Translations under genes and position numbers: made by a program | Shown: piece after piece, positions 25,652 to 34,325 of the stretch | Layout of the letters: every line of letters begins with the position of its first letter | Position numbering within the stretch: position 1 is the stretch's first letter | Notes under the pieces: generated by a model | What the model was told of the DNA's origin: nothing | What the model saw: only the letters and a program-made list of their open reading frames with translations | Database searches by the model: none | From: Candidatus Cloacimonetes bacterium HGW-Cloacimonetes-3 | GTDB taxonomy: Bacteria > Cloacimonadota > Cloacimonadia > Cloacimonadales > Cloacimonadaceae | Reading direction: 5' to 3' | Length of the DNA: 64,000 nucleotides | Assembly (NCBI GenBank): GCA_002840645.1 | Contig: PHBO01000003.1 | Span: 124,001 to 188,000 of the forward strand

Positions 25652-26686
25652 ATGCAGATTAACGGAAATGACTACCGCTCGGTTTGGTTCGAACACCATC
25701 GGGTGAAAATGATAGATCAGAACAAGCTTCCGCACACTTTTGCCATAGCGGAATACAGTAATTATCTGGAAGTGGCTGCTGCCATACGCTCGATGACGGT
25801 GCGCGGTGCCCCGGCAATTGGAGCAGCAGGAGCTTATGCCATGGCACTTGCTGTGCTGAATGCTCCGGATGAGAAGTTCAGAGCTTATATGCGCTCCGCG
25901 AAAGCAGAGCTTATTGCCACCCGTCCCACGGCGATAGACCTGAACAACGGTGTAAGCTACGTGTATGAACACACCTTGAAGTTTATTCCCGATTACACTC
26001 ATGCACGTCAAGTGGCGATATTGGCTGCCAGAGAATTCGCCAATAAAAGTGCCGAGGACTGCCATCAGATAGGGATTGTGGGTGCGGAAGTTGTCCCGCA
26101 TGGTGCCAGGATTTTAACCCACTGTAACGCCGGAGCTTTGGCAACGGTGGATTGGGGAACGGCATTAGCTGTGATACGCATGGCGCATAAGCAGAAGAAG
26201 GACATCTTTGTGTATGTGGATGAAACCCGTCCCCGTTTCCAGGGCGCACGCTTGACCGCCTGGGAGCTGGAGCAGGAAGGGATTCCGCATGCCATCATAA
26301 CTGACAGTGCGGCGGGTTTCTATTTCTGGAAAAAGGAGATAGACCTGGTGATCACCGGTACGGACAGAGTTTGTCTTAATGGCGATATAGCCAACAAAAT
26401 AGGCACTTACGAGAAGGCAATTATGGCGCATGAGCACCGGATTCCCTTTTACATCGCAGCTCCGCTTACCACCTTTGATTTTACCTGCAAAGAAGGTACC
26501 GATATTCCTATCGAAATTCGCGAAGAAGAGGAGATCAAGTGCATAAACGGAAATTGTATCGCAAATCCGGGAAGCCCGGCTCTGAACCCCTCTTTTGATA
26601 TCACACCAGCCAAATACATCACGGGGATCATAACCAACAAAGGGATATTTAAGCCCAGAGACGCCGCCCAGAAGGTGCAGGGATGA
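25652..26686 (+). CDS. mtnA: Methylthioribose-1-phosphate isomerase
   Basis: 344 aa, normal length. It converts 5-methylthioribose-1-phosphate to methylthioribulose-1-phosphate. Catalytic Cys158 (LTHCNAGALAT) and Asp238 (ITGTDRVCLNGD) are both present, and TVRGAPAIGAAGAYAMA near the N-terminus is a family signature. The ATG follows AGGAG. It overlaps the deaminase gene by 4 bp (ATGA). Its partners for full methionine salvage are not in the window, so the pathway may be incomplete or use another exit such as the DHAP-shunt type. Confidence 0.95.
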   Translation: MQINGNDYRSVWFEHHRVKMIDQNKLPHTFAIAEYSNYLEVAAAIRSMTVRGAPAIGAAGAYAMALAVLNAPDEKFRAYMRSAKAELIATRPTAIDLNNGVSYVYEHTLKFIPDYTHARQVAILAAREFANKSAEDCHQIGIVGAEVVPHGARILTHCNAGALATVDWGTALAVIRMAHKQKKDIFVYVDETRPRFQGARLTAWELEQEGIPHAIITDSAAGFYFWKKEIDLVITGTDRVCLNGDIANKIGTYEKAIMAHEHRIPFYIAAPLTTFDFTCKEGTDIPIEIREEEEIKCINGNCIANPGSPALNPSFDITPAKYITGIITNKGIFKPRDAAQKVQG

Positions 26687-27999
26687 AGTTTGACCTTGTA
26701 ATTGAAGGTGGCTGCATCGTTTGCATGGATGCCCGGTACACGATTCTGGAAGAGCATTGTATTGGCATTATCGATGGCAGGATAGAAGCTATCTTTCCGC
26801 GCGGGAGTTCTGCATATTCTGTGGCAAAGCGCATCGATGCCAGCAATTGTCTGGTAATCCCCGGCATGATAAACGCCCATTCTCACCTGCCGATGACCTA
26901 TTTCCGCGGCTTGGCGGATGATCTGCCGCTGCACCAATGGCTTCAGGAGTATATCTGGCCACTGGAAGCAAAACTGGTAAACCCCGCTTTTGTGTTCGAT
27001 GCCACCCTGCACGGCGCAGCAGAGATGATCCAGAACGGGATAAGCTGCACGAACGACATGTATTTCCACATGGCTTCCATCGCCGATGCCTGTACGCAGG
27101 CAGGCTTGAGGGTGGTGATCGGCGAAGCTTTGATCGACCCCATGGGTAGCCAGCCTATAGATAACAAAATAATCGGCAGCAAGGTTAAGGAGCTTAAACA
27201 GCAGTATCAAGCCAATCCTTTGGTGGATTTCAGCCTTGCTCCGCACTCCATATACACCTGCCGCAAGGCTACTTTGGAGCAATGTGCCAAGGTAGCGGCG
27301 GAGAACGGCTTCATGGTGCATATGCATCTGTCGGAATCGGAGAAAGAAGTTCAGGACTGTATCCACGAGCATGGCAAGACCCCTGTTGCCTACCTGCAAT
27401 CGCTTGGCATGCTGGATGCTCTCACTGTATTTGCACACGGCATCTGGGTGGATGAAAGCGAAATGGAACTATTGGCTAAGCATGGTAACAGCAGCATCGC
27501 AGTGTGCACAGAGAGTAACCTGAAGCTGATCTCCGGTTTTGCACCGCTAAAAAGCTATACTGCGCACGGGATAAACCTGTGCCTTGCCACAGATGGAGTA
27601 GCAAGCAACAACAATCTGGACTTGCTAAGCGAGCTTTCGCTGACAGCCAAGCTTCATAAAGCGCTTAATAATGATACCGGTTTCCTTAGTGCCAGGGATG
27701 CTTTTTCCATGGTTACCATAAACGCTGCCAAAGCCTTAGGCAGGCAGCAGGACATCGGCTCTCTGGAAGTTGGTAAACTGGCGGATATTGCTATCTTATC
27801 TGTAAGCGAACTGGAAAACCTGCCTATGTATAACCCATACTCGCATCTGGCATATGCCACCACCAGCAGAAGCGTGCGGGATATGGTGATTCAGGGTAAG
27901 CCCGTGATGCTGGACAGAAAGCTGTGCCTGGTGGATGAAAGCCTGATTATAAATAAAGCCAGCGAGTATAAAACGATGATACTAAAAGAGATTAAATAA
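26683..27999 (+). CDS. mtaD: MTA/SAH deaminase-type amidohydrolase
   Basis: 438 aa of the amidohydrolase superfamily. The metal motif INAHSHLP has His66 and His68, HMHLSESEKE gives His215, and LATDGVASNNNLD gives Asp304. The segment MTYFRGLADDLPLHQWLQEYIWPLE is typical of 5-methylthioadenosine/S-adenosylhomocysteine deaminases. It deaminates MTA to methylthioinosine and SAH to S-inosylhomocysteine. Position next to mtnA supports MTA as a substrate. It overlaps mtnA (ATGA) and smpB (TAATG). Another amidohydrolase specificity is possible but less likely. Confidence 0.88.
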   Translation: MKFDLVIEGGCIVCMDARYTILEEHCIGIIDGRIEAIFPRGSSAYSVAKRIDASNCLVIPGMINAHSHLPMTYFRGLADDLPLHQWLQEYIWPLEAKLVNPAFVFDATLHGAAEMIQNGISCTNDMYFHMASIADACTQAGLRVVIGEALIDPMGSQPIDNKIIGSKVKELKQQYQANPLVDFSLAPHSIYTCRKATLEQCAKVAAENGFMVHMHLSESEKEVQDCIHEHGKTPVAYLQSLGMLDALTVFAHGIWVDESEMELLAKHGNSSIAVCTESNLKLISGFAPLKSYTAHGINLCLATDGVASNNNLDLLSELSLTAKLHKALNNDTGFLSARDAFSMVTINAAKALGRQQDIGSLEVGKLADIAILSVSELENLPMYNPYSHLAYATTSRSVRDMVIQGKPVMLDRKLCLVDESLIINKASEYKTMILKEIK

Positions 28000-28436
28000 T
28001 GAAATCAATAAAGAACCGCAGGGCGATGCACGAATACTTCATTATCCAAAAGTATGAAGCAGGAATATCTCTGACAGGTACTGAAATCAAGTCCATCCGG
28101 GCGGGAATGGTGAACTTCAAGGATAGCTTTGCCAAGATAGACGATGGAGAGTGCTGGCTGCAGAACTTCCATATCAGTCCCTGGGAGAAGGCTTCATTCT
28201 TTAACCACCAGGCAGAGCGTCCCCGCAGGTTGCTGATGCACAAAAGCGAGATTAAACGCCTCAGAGCTAAAGTGGATGAACAGGGCATGACCCTTATTCC
28301 GCTTGAGATATATATTAACGACAAAGGATTTTGTAAAGTGAGCCTGGCACTGGCGAAGGGCAAGAAGTTCTTCGATAAACGGGACACACTGCAAAAGAAA
28401 GACCTCGAGCGCGAGAAAGCCCGGGAAGAAAAGTAA
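27999..28436 (+). CDS. smpB: SsrA-binding protein SmpB
   Basis: 145 aa. SmpB binds tmRNA and delivers it to stalled ribosomes. Signatures: NRRAMHEYFI, GISLTGTEIKSIRAG, and the basic C-terminal tail after FFDKRDTLQKKD. It starts in TAATG at the upstream stop and lies inside a purine-metabolism operon, an unusual partner set. No tmRNA (ssrA) gene is evident within the window. Confidence 0.96.
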   Translation: MKSIKNRRAMHEYFIIQKYEAGISLTGTEIKSIRAGMVNFKDSFAKIDDGECWLQNFHISPWEKASFFNHQAERPRRLLMHKSEIKRLRAKVDEQGMTLIPLEIYINDKGFCKVSLALAKGKKFFDKRDTLQKKDLEREKAREEK

Positions 28437-28447
28437 GGGAGGAATGT

Positions 28448-29926
28448 ATGCAGGATAAATTGAAATCAAAGGCAGATGAATTGGTTAACCGCATAACTTT
28501 TTATTTAAACGGAAAACTCGTTACAGAGACAATACCTGCCGGATTAAGCACTCTGGATTGGCTGAACCAAACCAAGCATATGTTCGGCACCAAATGCAGT
28601 TGCAATGAAGGCGATTGCGGAGCTTGCACGGTAGTGCTTGCGTATCCGCGGGACGGAAGTATCGTTTACGAAGCGATAAACTCCTGCCTGTATCCTGCCG
28701 CCAAACTGCATGGCAGGCACCTGATAACCATCGAAGCGGTGGGAGAGCCGGATAAGCTGCACCCCATTCAACAAGCTTTGCTGGAGCATCACGGCACCCA
28801 GTGCGGTTATTGCACTCCCGGCTTTGTGATGAGCATGTTTGCCATGTTTGCCACCATTACACATCCTGATAAAGAGACTATCTTCTCTGCTCTGGAAGGC
28901 AATCTGTGCCGTTGCACGGGTTATCAATCCATCCTAGAGGCTGCTGAAGAAGTATCTGAGGGTCACACTCCCCAAGATATCGTGCCTGAGTGGTGCCGAC
29001 AGGTGGAAGAGCAGCTAATTAGCTTTAAAGAACCAGCTGAAATGCAAGTCATCAATACTCCTTCGCCGAGGTTGGTGCAGAGGTATCTTGTTCCAGAGGA
29101 CTTTAACAGACTATTCGATTATTTTGCCATGGAACCCGAAGCTGTGTTCATTGCAGGAGGCACAGACATTATGGTGCAGATGAACATCAGCCGCAAAGCC
29201 TTTCCCGTGCTGATAGACCTTTCCCGCATCCCGCATCTGCAACGTCTATACCTGCAAAAGGACGGACTGCATATCGGAGCGGGGATAACTTACAGCCAAT
29301 TGCTTGATTCCGGCATTGTGAAATCCGATTACCCTATGCTGCACCACCTGATAAGCCAAATTGCCTCCCAACAAATACGCAACTTCGGCACTCTGGCAGG
29401 CAATATAGCCAATGCTTCGCCCATAGGTGACAGCCTGCCTGCCCTGCTGGCGATGGATGCCACCTTGAGTCTGCAAAGTGAACTGGAAGTACGCAGTATT
29501 CCCTTAAGGGAGTTCTTCTTAGGTTATAGGCAGACCGCCCTGCGCAAGGGCGAGATCATCCGCGAGGTTATCCTTCCTGTGATGCCTGCAGGTGCTTATT
29601 TGAACTGCCTCAAGAGTGCCAAGCGTAAGTCCGTGGATATCTCTGCGGTGATTACTGCTATCAAAGTGGAAGCTTCCGGGGGAGTTATCAGCTCTGCCGT
29701 GCTTGCATTGGGCGGAGTTGCTGCCACACCTGTGATTTCGAAGCTTTTCCCCGGCTTGGTTCAGGGACATGAGACACATAATCTCGACATTCAGGCTATT
29801 GCCAGAGTTGTGGCGGGTGAGTTTATACCTATATCTGATGTACGGGGTGGTGCTGAATACCGCTCTACTCTTATTGCGAAGCACATAGAGATATATCTGG
29901 AAGAACTGAAAGGGGGGCAAGCATGA
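28448..29926 (+). CDS. Xanthine-dehydrogenase-type subunit, [2Fe-2S] and FAD domains
   Basis: 492 aa. Residues about 15-90 are a plant-type ferredoxin with CSCNEGDCGACTV; about 100-165 hold the second cluster (TQCGYCTPG and GNLCRCTGYQSIL); from about 205 follows the FAD-binding domain (FIAGGTDIMVQM and TLAGNIANASPIGDSLPALLA) and a CO dehydrogenase flavoprotein C-terminal part. It carries electrons from a molybdenum site to FAD. It overlaps the next gene (ATGA), which encodes the molybdenum subunit. The ATG has GGAGG upstream. Family: XdhA-like, substrate likely hypoxanthine/xanthine given context. Confidence 0.92.
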   Translation: MQDKLKSKADELVNRITFYLNGKLVTETIPAGLSTLDWLNQTKHMFGTKCSCNEGDCGACTVVLAYPRDGSIVYEAINSCLYPAAKLHGRHLITIEAVGEPDKLHPIQQALLEHHGTQCGYCTPGFVMSMFAMFATITHPDKETIFSALEGNLCRCTGYQSILEAAEEVSEGHTPQDIVPEWCRQVEEQLISFKEPAEMQVINTPSPRLVQRYLVPEDFNRLFDYFAMEPEAVFIAGGTDIMVQMNISRKAFPVLIDLSRIPHLQRLYLQKDGLHIGAGITYSQLLDSGIVKSDYPMLHHLISQIASQQIRNFGTLAGNIANASPIGDSLPALLAMDATLSLQSELEVRSIPLREFFLGYRQTALRKGEIIREVILPVMPAGAYLNCLKSAKRKSVDISAVITAIKVEASGGVISSAVLALGGVAATPVISKLFPGLVQGHETHNLDIQAIARVVAGEFIPISDVRGGAEYRSTLIAKHIEIYLEELKGGQA

Positions 29927-32193
29927 AAAGCACCCATCACTTAAGCGGGAAGCTCCATCTTACCGGCAGATCGCATTTCATAGCCGATGAAGCACCTGTT
30001 GCCGGCATGCTTCACGCTAAGTTATTATTTTCTCCCATAGCCCACGCACGCATTATTAATCTGGATATCAGCAAAGCGCTTGCCTATCCGGGAGTGCACA
30101 GAGTCCTTGGTGCTAAGGACATTCCCGGTCCCAACCAGATCGGGCATGTGATAAAGGACGAGCCTTTGTTCCCTGCTGAAATCATTATGTATGCCTGGCA
30201 ACCACTGGCGATGGTGCTGGCAGAAGATGAGCAGGCAGCGGAAGCAGCGGTTAAGCTGATAACACTTGAATACGAAGAGCTTCCTCCCATTCTGGATGAA
30301 GAGACCGCAGATGCCGCCAAAGAGTGGTATGTACCGGAGCGCAGCATCGAGAGTGGCGATGTGGACAGCATTTTTGCCAGTGCACCACATATCATGGAAG
30401 GTAAAACAAAGAATGCCGGACAAGAGCATTTTTACATGGAAGGTCAGCGCTGCCGTGCCATTCCTTTTGAAGACAGCCGGTTGTTGCTGCATTGTGCCAC
30501 GCAGAGCACCATGGAAGTGCAGGAAGTGGTTTCTCACTTGCTTGGCATACCCGCGCATGACATTGTGGTGGATGTTCCCCGCCTGGGTGGTGCCTTTGGC
30601 GGTAAAGAACGCGCAGCCACCATTTGGGCTTGCATGGCTGCATTAGGTGCATTTGTATGCCGCAAACCGGTGCAAGTTAAGCTGAACCGCGACGAGGATA
30701 TGCGTGCCACCGGCAAACGCCACCCCTTCACCAGCCTGTGGAAAGTAGCATACGACAATGACGGCAGGATACTTGCCTATGACATCCAATTGCTTGCCAA
30801 TGGAGGTGCTTATGCTGACCTATCGGTAGCCATTCTGGAACGTGCCATGTTCCATGCGGAAAACACTTATCACATCCCCAACGCCCGCATCAGAGGCAGA
30901 GCCTGCCGGACAAACCTCCCTCCCAATACTGCTTTCCGTGGTTTTGGCGCTCCCCAGGGCATCTTTGTGATAGAAAGCGTTATCCAACAAATCGCCAAGG
31001 AACTTGCTCTTGATCCCATTGCCATTCGTATGCTGAATGCTTACCACAATGGCGATAAAACCCCCTACGATCAGGAGATAAAAGAGTGCCAAATCTCCGC
31101 TATTTACGATAAACTGGCTGAAAAAGCCGCTTATGATAAATTAAAAGCCGATGTAGCACAGTTCAACGCCAGCCATAAGAACCATAAACGCGGGCTTGGT
31201 ATAATGCCCGTTAAGTTTGGTATTTCCTTCACCACTGCATTGCTTAATCAAGGTTCTGCCTTGGTTTGGGTGTATATAGACGGCAGTGTTTCCGTCAGCA
31301 CAGGTGGCGTGGAAATGGGGCAGGAGCTTAGCACCAAGGTTGCCGTCGTGGTTTCCCGCGTGCTGGGTATCCGTGTGGAGCAAATACGCGTGGAAAGCAG
31401 CAATACCCAGAGGGTGGGGAATGCCTCGCCCACAGCGGCATCCACAGGTAGCGATATCAATGGCAATGCTGCCCGCATCGCTGCTGAAAAAGTACGTGAA
31501 CAGCTTCGCGAGCCAGCGGCAAAACTGCTGGAACAGAACAGCGGCACAGCTGTTAGTCCTGAAGACCTTGTTTTTTCCGAGGGCAAAGTGTATTTGCTCT
31601 CCAATCCGCAGAGCAGCGTTTCTTTTCAAGACCTAATCGGCTTTGCTTATGTAGAGCGGGTTCCCTTGGGAGCTTACGGATATTACCGCACTCCCGATCT
31701 GTGGTTCAACCGCGAGATTGGCAAGGGGCGTCCATTTCACTATTACGTTTACGGCGCAGCCCTGGCAGAAGTGGAACTGGATTGCAGAATGGGTGAACAT
31801 ACTTTAAAACAATTATTTATCATCCACGAAAACGGGCAAAGCCTGCATACAGAGATAGATATGGGGCAGGTGATTGGTGCCGCCGTGCAGGGCTATGGCT
31901 GGTGCACGATGGAGGATTTGGTTTGGGATGATAAGGGACGCTACACAAGCGCTAACCCATCTACATATAAAATCCCCGGCATACGCGATTTACCGGAGAA
32001 CTTTCAGGTTGAACTGCTGCCGTCACAATCCAAAGAAGCCAGTGTGTTCGGCTCTAAAGCTACCGGAGAGCCACCTTTGATCTATGGGCTGGCAGTGTTC
32101 TTTGCCCTACAGGAAGCAGTTCGTGAAGTTAAACCGGATGCTGTATTAAGCTTCCCCGCCACTCCCGAAGCCCTGCTGCTATCCTTAAAATAG
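29923..32193 (+). CDS. Xanthine-dehydrogenase-type molybdopterin-binding subunit
   Basis: 756 aa, the XdhB-type catalytic subunit. Motifs: GQEHFYMEGQ, GGAFGGKE (Gly-rich molybdopterin loop), FRGFGAPQG, GGVEMGQELSTK and TGEPPLIYG near the C-terminus, whose Glu is the presumed catalytic base. It has no signal peptide and no membrane helix. With the Fe-S/FAD subunit it would hydroxylate hypoxanthine or xanthine in the cytoplasm. Molybdenum insertion genes are not nearby. It closes the five-gene operon; a palindrome follows 48 bp later. Substrate inferred from family and neighbours only. Confidence 0.92.
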   Translation: MKSTHHLSGKLHLTGRSHFIADEAPVAGMLHAKLLFSPIAHARIINLDISKALAYPGVHRVLGAKDIPGPNQIGHVIKDEPLFPAEIIMYAWQPLAMVLAEDEQAAEAAVKLITLEYEELPPILDEETADAAKEWYVPERSIESGDVDSIFASAPHIMEGKTKNAGQEHFYMEGQRCRAIPFEDSRLLLHCATQSTMEVQEVVSHLLGIPAHDIVVDVPRLGGAFGGKERAATIWACMAALGAFVCRKPVQVKLNRDEDMRATGKRHPFTSLWKVAYDNDGRILAYDIQLLANGGAYADLSVAILERAMFHAENTYHIPNARIRGRACRTNLPPNTAFRGFGAPQGIFVIESVIQQIAKELALDPIAIRMLNAYHNGDKTPYDQEIKECQISAIYDKLAEKAAYDKLKADVAQFNASHKNHKRGLGIMPVKFGISFTTALLNQGSALVWVYIDGSVSVSTGGVEMGQELSTKVAVVVSRVLGIRVEQIRVESSNTQRVGNASPTAASTGSDINGNAARIAAEKVREQLREPAAKLLEQNSGTAVSPEDLVFSEGKVYLLSNPQSSVSFQDLIGFAYVERVPLGAYGYYRTPDLWFNREIGKGRPFHYYVYGAALAEVELDCRMGEHTLKQLFIIHENGQSLHTEIDMGQVIGAAVQGYGWCTMEDLVWDDKGRYTSANPSTYKIPGIRDLPENFQVELLPSQSKEASVFGSKATGEPPLIYGLAVFFALQEAVREVKPDAVLSFPATPEALLLSLK

Positions 32194-32241
32194 CTTATCC
32201 CATCCTTGCTGTCCGTTGCCTTATCGATACTGCATTCATCG

Positions 32242-32284
32242 GGGGTTCATCGGGCTTTTGCCCGTTCAATGCCCGATGAACCCC
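32242..32284. repeat. Hairpin repeat with 14-bp perfect arms
   Basis: GGGGTTCATCGGGC and GCCCGATGAACCCC are perfect reverse complements separated by 15 nt. There is no T run, so it is not a classical terminator, though it lies between two transcription units on the same strand. Confidence 0.8.
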
Positions 32285-32379
32285 GGTTCTGTTCAGGTTC
32301 GGCCTGTAAGTTTGCTGCACTGATAAAGTTAGTGATTCTTAGATGAATTCAGGTTTTTTTTAACCACATAAGGAATATT

Positions 32380-34317
32380 GTGAAAAAAAAAGAGCTAACT
32401 CAGGAACAATTATCCGGCATGGTGGGTCCTTTGATCCAGAAAGCCTATCAGGTGATGACATCCGATCCGGAGGAATGTATCAATCTCGGCGGACAAGCCT
32501 TAAAAATTGCAAAACAGCACAACTTCGCGTTTGGCATGGCTTATGCCTATGTGCATATAGGATTGGGTCATTATCATCAGGGTGAACTTGCCGGGGCTAT
32601 GGAGAATTATAAAAAGGCAGAAACTATCTTTCTGGCTACCAACAACATTCATGGTCTGAGAACCGTATATAATAATATCGGCATAGTTTACGACGACTGG
32701 CAGGATTGCGACAAGGCTCTGCAATACTATCAAATGAATCTGGATTTACAACAGGAGGGTGACGACCCCAAGGTTAAATGTAATATTTTGATCAATATCG
32801 GGATTATTCATTACGATTCTGGGGATTATCAAGCTGCCCGGCAATGTTTTCAGGCTGCCCTGGATTTGTCCCGCAGCATTGGTTCTGCATATAGTGAAAG
32901 CAATGCTTTACATCAGCTGGGCAAAATCCTGCTGAAAGAGAACGATTTTGAGGCAGCCTTGTCTCTTTTCCGGCAGGCAATCCCGATAGCCGAGCAGGAT
33001 AACCTAACCAGTAGGGTAATTTGTATCCTGGGTAGCATTGCCAACGCTTATCATCAGCACCGGGATTATCCGCTGGCGATCAATTACTACAGCCTGGCAA
33101 AGGAAAAAGCCACCACAATAAATGATAAACAATCCCTGTCTCTGATTGCTTTGAAGTTTGCCGGTATCTACCGGGAAACCGGCGACCTGGCGCAGCAAAA
33201 AACCAATCTGGAGCTGTGTTTATCGCTTGCTCTGCCGGAGCAATACAGAGCAGTTGCCGTAATTGCCTTAATGGAGCTTGCCAAAATATATGAAAGCGAA
33301 GGTAATTACCAGAAAGCATTGGAGTTATATTGGCATTACCAGGATCTAAATAATTACCTTACGGACAAATCCAGAAACAATTATATTCAGCAGCTAAGGG
33401 TGCAGATGCAGGTGGCAGAGAAAGAACGCGAGATGGAACTGATCCGCTGCACGAACCAAACCTTGGAAAAGCAGAGTAAGCTGATTACACGGCAGAAAAA
33501 TAAGCTGGAAAAAGCTGAAAAAGCCTTGATAAAATGGAATCAGACCCTGGAAACACGGGTACATGACGAGATAAAGAAAAGGCAGCTACAAGAGCAAATC
33601 GTAATCCAGAAATCCAAGCTGGAATCATTGGGTAGCCTGGCAGCGGGTATTGCGCACGAGATAAACCAGCCCCTCGGGATGATAAATATAGGAATCCAGA
33701 ATCTGTTCAACAAGCTAAATGCCGGTACGGTCACCAAAGAATACACAGCGGAAAAAGCCCGGTATTTCGCGGAAAACATTGATCGTATCCGTAAGATTAT
33801 AGATCACATCAGGGTGTTTTCCCGCGATCAGCAAAGCGAAACCCCGGAAAAAACCGATGCCAGGGAAATCATCACCGATGCGCTATCGATGCTGCAAGCT
33901 CAATGTAAAGAGCACAACATAAGCATAGATATTGATCTGCCTGACCAGCCGATGCCCGTTTTCGGGAACAAATACAGGCTGGAACAGGTGATCTTAAACC
34001 TGCTTGCCAATGCCAAAGACGCGGTGGAGGAAAAGTATGACAGCTATGATGATACTAAACGGATTGCGATCAGAATCTACCGGACTAAGCAGAAGATATG
34101 CATCGAAGTGGAAGATAATGGCAGCGGTATCAGCACTGAAAACATAGACCGGATATTCGAGCCGTTCTTCACCACAAAAAGCGAGAGCATGGGCACCGGG
34201 CTTGGGCTGGCTATCTGCTATGGAATAATACATGATATGGATGGTACTATTAGCTGCCGCAGTGATAAAAACAGCGGTACCGTGATGACTATCGAATTAC
34301 CTGCTTGCATATTATAA
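32380..34317 (+). CDS. Soluble TPR histidine kinase
   Basis: 645 aa, GTG start with AAGGA 5 nt upstream. No membrane helix or signal peptide, so cytoplasmic. Residues about 10-335 are tetratricopeptide repeats (LGHYHQGELAGAMENYKKAE, GIVYDDWQDCDKALQYY and similar). A coiled coil (about 345-410) leads to the HisKA box with His426 in GIAHEINQPLG. The ATPase domain has NLLANAKDAVEE, VEDNGSGIS and GTGLGLAICYGI. Eight bp before the response regulator, it is its likely partner. TPR sensing suggests protein or peptide ligands. Confidence 0.93.
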   Translation: MKKKELTQEQLSGMVGPLIQKAYQVMTSDPEECINLGGQALKIAKQHNFAFGMAYAYVHIGLGHYHQGELAGAMENYKKAETIFLATNNIHGLRTVYNNIGIVYDDWQDCDKALQYYQMNLDLQQEGDDPKVKCNILINIGIIHYDSGDYQAARQCFQAALDLSRSIGSAYSESNALHQLGKILLKENDFEAALSLFRQAIPIAEQDNLTSRVICILGSIANAYHQHRDYPLAINYYSLAKEKATTINDKQSLSLIALKFAGIYRETGDLAQQKTNLELCLSLALPEQYRAVAVIALMELAKIYESEGNYQKALELYWHYQDLNNYLTDKSRNNYIQQLRVQMQVAEKEREMELIRCTNQTLEKQSKLITRQKNKLEKAEKALIKWNQTLETRVHDEIKKRQLQEQIVIQKSKLESLGSLAAGIAHEINQPLGMINIGIQNLFNKLNAGTVTKEYTAEKARYFAENIDRIRKIIDHIRVFSRDQQSETPEKTDAREIITDALSMLQAQCKEHNISIDIDLPDQPMPVFGNKYRLEQVILNLLANAKDAVEEKYDSYDDTKRIAIRIYRTKQKICIEVEDNGSGISTENIDRIFEPFFTTKSESMGTGLGLAICYGIIHDMDGTISCRSDKNSGTVMTIELPACIL

Positions 34318-34325
34318 AGGAGCGC

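Noticed and set aside
25379-26101. 240-codon minus-strand frame overlapping mtnA
   Set aside because: Overlaps the mtnA coding frame, Cys- and Ser-rich shadow composition; no homology recognised.
26449-27438. Long open frame (329 codons) on the minus strand opposite the deaminase gene
   Set aside because: It lies antisense to a clear MTA/SAH deaminase with intact metal motifs; composition matches a reversed shadow frame and it has no ribosome site.
30025-30558. Minus-strand frame opposite the molybdopterin subunit
   Set aside because: Shadow of the well-supported XDH-type gene.
32242-32284. Intrinsic terminator of the mtnA operon
   Set aside because: Strong hairpin but with a 15-nt loop and no T run, so it was listed as a repeat.
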